Origin: Macrocystis pyrifera
Taxonomy: Eukaryota; Sar; Phaeophyceae; Laminariales; Laminariaceae
Reading direction: 5' to 3'
Length of the DNA stretch: 64,000 nucleotides
NCBI GenBank assembly: GCA_031763025.1
Contig: JASSKH010000010.1
Coordinates: 14,780,085-14,844,084 of the forward strand
In this document: positions 57,135 to 64,000 of the stretch, piece after piece
Layout: every line of letters begins with the position of its first letter
How positions within the stretch are numbered: the first letter of the stretch is position 1
The notes under the pieces: model-generated
What the model was told of the DNA's origin: nothing
The model's database searches: none
The model's input: only the letters and a program-made list of their open reading frames with translations
Program-made: the position numbers and the translations under genes

Positions 57135-58038
57135 TTAAGGAAGGATATTTGGTTTATATAGGAACGGCATCTACGCTATTTTGTCAGAAGGCAAGAATAA
57201 TAATAATAATTTGATTTGATTATTTTTTTTCTAATTTAATTCGCATCTGATTGGCCCAAGAGTGAATGACCAGGCAGGATTCGAAGGGGCAAATTAGAAA
57301 AAAACAATTTGAGGGAAAAGTCTTTTGGGACTTTTTTCGTGTGATTTTTTTAATTTCAATTTCGAACTTGGGAATTGATCAGCCTTGATGTAGCATGTTC
57401 ATGGTGGATCGACACCCCCGCTGGAGTCTGGAGTAATTCTTGGCGGCTTTGGTGACCACGGTCGAGGCGATAAAACCCGAACCTCAACGGCAGGCGACCG
57501 GAGCAATAGCTGCGCCCACGGCCACAGACCATAGCAATTTACCCTGGCGGTGGCGCCTCAAAAGAAATCATGGCGGCCGCAAGCCCAATTTTTCGGCCTG
57601 CTCGATCTGCCAATCATCACGAAAACCGAGCAAACGAGCAAAAAAACAGAGGATACGCTCGAGACCTCGATAGCTGCACCACCGTTGCTGTTCCGCACGT
57701 GGCGCTTGAGGGCTCCCTCCGCCCACCCAAGACACCCTGAGAGTGATAGCTTCCTATCCTGAGCCACCAAAAAGAACAAAAAGCTGGCGGTGGCGCGCAC
57801 GCGACAACGCAAACCTTCGCTCTCGTCTACTCTCGTCGCTGTTTGTCGGCTGAGCGTTGTGTGACGCGCTGCATTATTCCAGGTTGTTTCGATTTCTTTT
57901 TTGTTTGACAATGAATGCGCCGTTTCCCGATACAGGATACAAACACGTTTTTTTTCGAAATCAAATTAAAATTCATTGGAATTGAAACTTTATTTCCAAA
58001 TAACGAAATTTAGTGTTTCCCGTTAAGATGGGCTCTTA

Positions 58039-58587
58039 GGCCATCTCTTACGGCAAACCGGTTATGATTTCTGGAAATCGAGGTTTCAGCACCTTCGCAG
58101 GCGTGTTTGACCAGGGAAACGGGCGAATCGGGCACGCTTTTCTTGGAGTCCCACCAGCCATTTTGCGAGAAGCATGCAACGCCGTTTGCCGTTTCTTCAG
58201 GATAGCAGTTTGAAAATATGTGGATACACTCCAGTTTCCTCTATTCAGTTTCGGACGCGATTTATCTGAAAAAGAGGCCATTTTTCGGCTGAAACGTCGA
58301 TATATATCTGAAAATGCCTTGTTGATTTTTGAGCAGTTAGTCTGAAAAACGGGTCTATTAATAGATATAGATATACCTCTCCCCAAAAGACTGCAAGTAT
58401 TCCGAGAAGAGTGAGCCTGATTCGGTCGGATTCCGGGTGTAAAGTACGTGAAAGTACGTATAAAACACAGTTTCGGGTAAGTTTTTCGGTTTTCAAAACC
58501 CTCCCATAAGAGATGGTGTTAAGATCAAGGGTTCCAGGTAGTTACCGGGCTTTCAATCTCATACAAGACAATATCTTAACAATGGCC
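58039..58587. mobile_element. Harbinger-like MITE with TTA target duplication
   Basis: Left end GGCCATCTCTTACGG (58039), right end inverted: CCCATAAGAGATGG...CC (to 58587, split by a later insertion), flanked by TTA at 58036-58038 and 58588-58590. A 3-base TTA duplication with GGCC-starting inverted repeats fits PIF/Harbinger-type elements. No coding capacity; AT-rich inside. The interior contains the LTR-derived relic described next. Confidence 0.65.
58517..58581 (-). mobile_element. Short LTR-derived relic inserted in the MITE
   Basis: 65 bases from TGTTAAGATCAAGG to AATATCTTAACA, both ends matching those of the gypsy LTR at 60488-60765 and the solo LTR at 35779-36060 (shared AGTTACCGGGCTTTCAA). 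Flanked by ATGG on both sides (58513-58516 and 58582-58585), a good target-site duplication. Confidence 0.7.
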
Positions 58588-58832
58588 TTACTGTAAATCG
58601 TGTGTGGTGTGTTTTTGCCGGAATCTTGGGCCTGGAAAGAAAAGGTAAGAATACGACAGGGGGCAACGGACGAAAATGGGTCGATTGTCACTACGAGTTC
58701 AGCTACAGTAATAGGTTGACATTCGATTCTGAGTAACAATCACAGCAATGTGCGAGAAGTGGCGGGATAGCCACGCAAGCCCCGAGCCCCCGACATACGC
58801 ACTCACCCGCTGCTGCTGTATCTGCCAACATG

Positions 58833-58864
58833 TGTCAGGAGTCAGGAGTCAGGAGTCAGGAGAA
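58833..58864 (+). repeat. CAGGAGT array
   Basis: Four tandem copies of the heptamer (TCAGGAGTCAGGAGTCAGGA). Confidence 0.8.
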
Positions 58865-59352
58865 ACGGGTCCAAGTTGAAAACGCCTCACGTCCATATGT
58901 AGTCCTTGTTGCACGATGTTTAGGTGTGCCACCGAGAACAAGATCCGTGGTCGTTATGCTGGCGAGACGGTGCGCGAGCACCACCCGCAGCAGCTCCATA
59001 TCATCCCAACAGCAGTACGTGGCACTCCTGATCCATACGTGAGCATCTCGAAATGTTGAAAAATTTAAATATTGAACAATTTAAATATTCAAAAGTTTTC
59101 AGTTTGTTTCAGTTCATTTTCGGGGGGGAGGGGACAGGGGTGCAGGTTGAATATCGGTTTCGTGTTGAAGAAGAGGCTTTCTTAACGTTTCGCTGACCGA
59201 TCATCGTAGATCCTGACGTCCTAATGTTTTGGCTCAGTTTGACTCCCTCGGAGCTGGGATGAGCTCTGCTGGCTCTCCAGGGTGGGGGATCCCATTGCCA
59301 CATTGTAGAAGCTACATTGATTGAGTACAGGGTTTCGTGTTGTATCACCAGA

Positions 59353-60312
59353 ATGGATCACCAATTTGCCTCGTCGGCGAAGCGCCGTCCCCGGTCGTCA
59401 GTGAAGACTGCCTCTCGATTGGCAAAGTCGCTAACCGATGCAGGGAGCGTCTCCGATGGCTCCCAAACGATATTTTACCGTCAAGAACGACAGCCTTCAG
59501 AATCAAGCATGTCTTCGCGGGCAGAGAGTCTGGTAGACTCGCAGGTGAGACTGGTGCCGTGGCTGTTTCCGACTTGTCTACTGCTGTTGTACGGCTGTCA
59601 CCTACGACACCTGGTACCCTATTTTTGTATCATATCATGCCCGTGGTGAGGTATCGTAGCATGATTTGTATGAAAAGAGTTCAAGAACAGAGATCCATTT
59701 TGTTTCAAGATAGGCAAACCACCCGTCAATCACAATGCGGTAGGTGCGTGTTGATGGTGGACACAGCAGCACAGCAGTATCGCTCAACTATGTTCACGCT
59801 TCTTATGAGGTGCCTAAAACAATTGAACCACCACCCTGTGCACACGAATATGTTGCATACAGTATACCAGATACAGTATACCAGGTATCAGGTATTGCGT
59901 TGGCTGTGTATGAGCGCATAAGTATCAATTTCGAGAGCAGCAAACCGCCCGTTAATGAAAGCCATTACCTTCATGTGTGTGTTGGCATATTTACCGCTGC
60001 TGTTAATCCACTAAAACGGCTACTACTACTTACTGTAGTTCACGTTAATGGGGTACCAATAAACGAAAACACGACCACGCCTGGTTTATGCGTAGTCTAC
60101 GTGCGTCATACTCCTGCGTGGTACAGGTGTTGAAAGCTACCACAAGTATGCTCACGACGGGTCTACAAACAGTTGGTCTTGGCGGGAAGGTAGGGACCAC
60201 GATGGCTAAGCCTACAGGAAACGAAGATCGCGCTCCAGCCGGTATGAAGAAAAAATGGCAGCAGCACTACCAGCATGGGAAATGGATTCAATTGGGCAAA
60301 ACCTTGTGCCAG
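59353..60312 (+). CDS. First two exons of an unrecognised gene
   Basis: Exon 59353-59544 starts with ATG and ends at a CAG|GTGAGA donor; exon 60127-60312 follows a GTGGTACAG acceptor and ends at CAG|GTACGC. Both are in phase 0, giving 126 residues so far. The first part is basic and Ser-rich (SSAKRRPRSSVKTASRLAKS, then SESSMSSRAESLVDSQ); the second has LKATTSMLTTGLQTVGLGGK and MKKKWQQHYQHGKWIQLGK. A shorter second exon ending at a GTAGGG donor at 60190 is possible. No family was recognised. The gypsy element starts 175 bases further on, probably inside the next intron, and the remaining exons would lie beyond the window. Confidence 0.45.
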
Positions 60313-60487
60313 GTACGCTAATAACGGGTTCCCTTCGCTACTGTCCGTACGAGCATAACTTCATGTTCGCAATGTACACGAGCGGTCGCGCGAGCGTTGT
60401 AAGTCTACTGCCACCCCATTGTCGTGAGACTAGCGCGATCGAAGCAGAAAGCAAGATGGACATCCTTGTGTTTCCGTCTTGAGCAAG

Positions 60488-60765
60488 TGTTAAGATATTG
60501 TCTTGTATGATATTGAAAGCCCGGTAACTACCTGGGTTCAGTCACTGGGAACGTATTTGTAGTACTTGGAAGGCGTATCTTAGATGGAAAACCAGGGGTT
60601 TTCCAGAGGAGCACGAGCTTGGTCTCAGTCTCCGCGTGCACGAAAGGAATAAAACTGCTCTTCTTCTATAGCTAAGCAAACAACACATGTGAGTACAATG
60701 TTTACCGACTTAAAAGGCAGACCTGTCCAGGGATACAAAGTGTCCCGAAACCCTTGATATTAACA
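60488..60765 (+). repeat. LTR of the gypsy element
   Basis: 278 bases, TG...CA with a nine-base terminal inverted repeat (TGTTAAGAT / ATATTAACA type). Reverse complement of the solo LTR at 35779-36060. Confidence 0.8.
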
Positions 60766-61442
60766 AGTGGCGTCATCGGCAGGACACGAACCTGCGCGTG
60801 AAATCACAATGGGTTTCGATTCCGAAAGGCACTGGACACCGTTGGACCTGGAAGCTGGCAGCATTGTCTGGACTATCAAACGACTCCGAGGTTACCTGTG
60901 GGGTACGAAGTTTCGAATATTTTCGGATCACAAAGCACTTGAGAGTATCGCCAAAGTAGGGGACCACAACGCGCGAGTCCAGCGGTGGCTCGAGTTCCTC
61001 ACCGCGTTCGACTACACCCGCGAGTACCGCAAGGGCAGCGCCAACGGAAATGCTGACTTTCTCTCCCGCTTGCCAGAGCCCGCCACAGAACACGACCGTA
61101 GTGGGTCTAGCTGCCTCAACCCCGTCGAGGACGGTGGTATCTTCCTCATCCGAGCCTGCGGGCTTCGCACTCGCTCTTCGCCGACCCCTGGTGTCGGTGT
61201 GGGTGGACTGGTGTCCCGCAGTGAAAGTGCCGTCTTGGGTGGGCTACCTCTCGCCTCTTCGGATTGTCGCGATTTTCGCACACACGGGCCACGTATGAGG
61301 ATTGACGACCTCTCTGCTCCTTCGGGGAGATTCGTCGCTCATGTATCTGCCTCCGTCGCCACCGTCGACCGCCGTCCTGGCTTGGGGGATTTTTCACCCC
61401 CCGCCAACGCCGCTTTCGCTTCGGTTTTTGTCGTACCCTCCG

Positions 61443-62070
61443 GAGGCGACCAGGGCTCTGCAGAAGCCCCCACTGCAGCGACGTTTGTCGCCCAGCGTGC
61501 TCCTCCCCCGACGAGCACTCTACAGGTCGAAGATTCCGTCGTGAGCACTGCTCCGGCCGCGTCTTCCCTCTCAGGCCAGGGCTCTGCCGAAGCCCCCGCT
61601 GCAGCGACGATTGTCGCCCAGCGCGCTCCTCCCTCGATGAGCACTTTACAGGTCGAAGATTCCGTCGTGAGCACTGCTCCGGCCGCGTCTTCCCTCTCAG
61701 GCCAGGGCTCTGCCAGAGCCCCCGCTGCAGCGACGATTGTTGCCCAGCGCGCTCCTCCCCCGACGAGCACTTTACAGGTCGAAGATTCCGTCGTGAGCAC
61801 TGCTCCGGCCGCGTCTTCCCTCTCAGGCCAGGGCTCTGCAGAAGCCCCCGCTGCAGCGATGTTTGTCGCCCAGCGCACTCCTCCCCCGACGAGCACTTTA
61901 CAGGTCGAAGATTCCGTCGTGAGCACTGCTCCGGCCGCGTCTTCCCTTTCATGCCAGGGCTCTGCAGAAGCCCCCGCTGCAGCGACGATTGTCGCCCAGC
62001 GCACTCCTCCCCCGACGAGCACTTTACAGGGAAAAGATTCCGCCGTGATCACTGATCCGGCCGGGTCTAC
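61443..62070 (+). repeat. Five 126-bp repeats in the gypsy element
   Basis: GGGCTCTGC(A/C)GAAGCCCCC-type starts at about 61453, 61579, 61705, 61831 and 61957 mark five units of 126 bases (42 codons) encoding a Ser/Ala/Pro/Thr-rich linker with TSTLQVEDSVVSTAPAASS. Units differ at few positions. Confidence 0.85.
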
Positions 62071-64000
62071 CCCATCGCCGCCTGGCAACCCGGCGCCTCC
62101 GAACGTTTTGCCGTCTTCAGGCCGCATATCATCGCGGACGCGCCGACGAACAGCCGCCGCCGCTGGCACCGTGCCGCCTGCTGTTGATTATGGCTTCGGG
62201 CCCGGCGGGACCCCTAGACCATCAGCCCGGCGTGCTACCACACCGCTGCGAGCCCCACGGCCGCGACCGCCCACACCCGTCGTTTTGGCCCCGACTCCTG
62301 CCGCCTCGCCCGTCCCGACGGTACCCATCCCGTCCGGCCGCGACCGCACCGAGCCCGTGGGAACTCCTCTTTTACGACTTCCGCCGCTAACTGACGCACC
62401 TCCCGTCACCTCGACCGCCTTGGACGCCCTCGGCGCAGCTGCCGAGTTTCAGTTCGGTGATTCCGCAGCGCGCTATTCGCACGCCGACTGGGCTCGGGAA
62501 CAACAGGCTGAGCCCGCGTGGAATGCCGCCATGCGCTACATAGCCCTTGGCCGACCGGAAGTTTTGCCAGACGACTTTTTATCAGGTTTCCTTTCCCACC
62601 AGCGCCCTCCCTTTTCGGAAGTTCAAGAGCTGGCCACCAAAGGCCGCTTGCACACCACTGACGCGGGCATCGTTCTACTTGTCCGACAGCCGTCTCCCCC
62701 CCCTGCGTTGGATACGCCACGCCCGGTGGGTCGTACGGCCTGCTTATTGAACGACGAGCCTATTCGCATTTATGTTCCGCTGCTCATGCGCCCCTGGGTC
62801 ATGCAGGCTTGCCATTCTACGGCTTCCCGCCACCTAGGAACCGCGCGCACCCTACGTATGCTCGAACGTTTCTACTGGTGGATCGGCATGAGCATCTGCA
62901 CCCGGTGGTGGCTACGCAACTGCTTAAAGTGCCAGGCATGGAAAACGTCGCGGCAGACGGTCAGGTGGCCCTCCATCACGTTGCCCTTGCCAGAAGGGCC
63001 CGGCATCGCCGTCAGCATCGACTATTTCGGCCCCCTCCCGGTGACGCCTCGAGGTAATACCTACATCTTGCTTTTCACTGATCGTTTCAGCCGCCGAGCC
63101 GACATGTACGCCGTCACAGCGGCCGAGTTCACCGCTGAGGGCACGGCTAACATTCTCATCAACTGGTATATCCCTCTTTGGGGGTGCCCGCGCAGTATCC
63201 TCTCGGACAACGGCCTCCAGTTCTGCTCCAAGCTTTCGCACGCCGTATATCAGCTTCTCGGGGTTCGAAAAATTGCCACCAGCTCCTACCACCCAAACGG
63301 TAACGGGTGGGGTGGAACGTGTAAACCACACGATGGCCCAGATGTTGGCGATGGTCGTCAACGAGCTCCAAAACAACTGGGATGAACAGCTCCCTCACAT
63401 CGAATTTGCGTACAACAATTCCGTCAGTGCGCCACGGGTCTGGCTCCCAACGAGGTACATATGGGTCGGCTCCCACGCCTCCCACTCACGATTTTCGAAC
63501 GTGCAGGAGTCGCCGGCCACCTGAGCTTGGCCCGCGACCACCTCGCCTACTGCGACTTGGCGACGGACCGCCAGCAGCGCGCGTACGACATCGTTCGAGA
63601 ACACCACGCCCTCACTGTCGCTCGCGTGAACCGCCGCAACTCCGCCCTCTCCGACGCTCTGCGTCCGGTCCCCAAATTTGACGTTGGTGGTTGGGTGTGG
63701 GTGTACAATACGGCGGCCACCATCCGCCAGGGCGCGAAACCAGGCACGGACGCCAAGGTCCTCAAGGTCAAACTCTCAGTCAACTGGACGGGCCCCTACA
63801 AAGTTCTCGCAGTTGGCCCCTGCTCCTCAGCGGACACCCCGGATGGATCTCCTCTCGGAGCAAAGCTCCTGTATTTGGATCTTCCTTCCGATATGCCCGG
63901 CGCCGAGGCTCGCCGGCGCGTATCTGTTCAACGCTGCTAGCCCTGTGCCAACCCCCACGACCGTGGCGACATGCCGAAGTATTTGCCGGCGGGGTTGACG

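Larger units (their letters stand above)
54072..59352. other. Spacer with repeats and mobile relics
   Basis: No exon recognised with confidence. Holds a 50-base tandem repeat (55364-55461), a diverged repeat pair (about 55725-55850 and 56415-56525, both with TTCTTCTGGTCGATGCGCA and TGCACTCCGCCGCT-like words), tRNA-like palindromes, a LINE-like 3' relic, a Harbinger-like MITE and a short CAGGAGT array. Confidence 0.5.
60488..64000 (+). mobile_element. Ty3/gypsy LTR retrotransposon, runs off the window
   Basis: Fossil element on the plus strand. LTR 60488-60765 (TGTTAAGATATTG ... GATATTAACA), then a likely primer-binding site (TGGCGTCATCGGCAGG) two bases on. Parts seen in order: RNase H (FRIFSDHKALE, about 60900), a long Pro/Ala/Ser-rich spacer with five 42-residue repeats, an integrase with an HHCC-type zinc finger (CLKCQAW) and core (SIDYFGPL, FTDRFSRR, SDNGLQFCS), and a C-terminal GPY/F module (NWTGPYKVLAVG, about 63780). 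It looks broken, with at least two breaks; the far LTR is not in view so age cannot be judged. Confidence 0.85.

Noticed and set aside
57440-57762. Overlapping plus-strand frames with basic, Ser/Thr-rich peptides
   Set aside because: No splice signals that join to anything, no recognisable motif, and two frames equally open.

Overview
The window is eukaryotic nuclear DNA: long genes split into short exons by introns with GT(A/G)AG(T/C)-type donors (and two probable GC donors), heavy load of retroelements, miniature DNA transposons, minisatellites and homopolymer C/G tracts. The best guess, from the intron density, the stramenopile-type EGF/tenascin-like protein and the general base composition, is a brown alga or close heterokont (Ectocarpus-like); this is an inference and no marker gene here proves it.

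Layout. 1-7468: no convincing gene; several tandem and diverged direct repeats. 7469-8455 (-): one exon of an unrecognised, disordered Ser/Arg/Gly-rich protein. 8456-13144: repeats, a miniature inverted-repeat transposon (MITE), the tail of a LINE-like element. 13145-30891 (+): a large gene of about 13 exons encoding three gelsolin-like domains followed by a disordered tail of more than 1,000 residues; its introns hold LINE relics with poly-C tails and two MITEs. 30892-33302: spacer with a triplicated repeat. 33303-38150 (-): a complete five-exon gene for a small secreted EGF-repeat protein (273 aa), its introns holding a MITE, a solo LTR and a tRNA-like relic. 38151-40135: spacer. 40200-42690 (+): decayed transposon-like gene with an OTU protease domain and a SWIM zinc finger. 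44646-54071 (+): a complete six-exon two-domain glyoxalase I gene (361 aa) whose first intron is occupied by a Ty1/copia LTR retrotransposon in opposite orientation (45254-50358, identical LTRs, target-site duplication CGGAT). 54072-59352: repeats, tRNA-like palindromes and a Harbinger-like MITE that itself received an LTR-derived relic. 59353-60312 (+): first two exons of an unknown gene. 60488-64000 (+): a Ty3/gypsy element running off the window.

The host genes are not a functional cluster: an actin-binding protein, a secreted adhesive-type protein and a methylglyoxal-detoxifying enzyme lie side by side. Reading frames of the EGF and glyoxalase genes join exactly in phase at every junction, which makes these two models strong. 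Most of the gelsolin-type gene also joins in phase; one junction and three frame changes in its low-complexity parts stay unresolved. The element content is the other story: a LINE family whose 3' ends carry long poly-C tails, five copies of one MITE family, and nested insertions that give a relative order of events.
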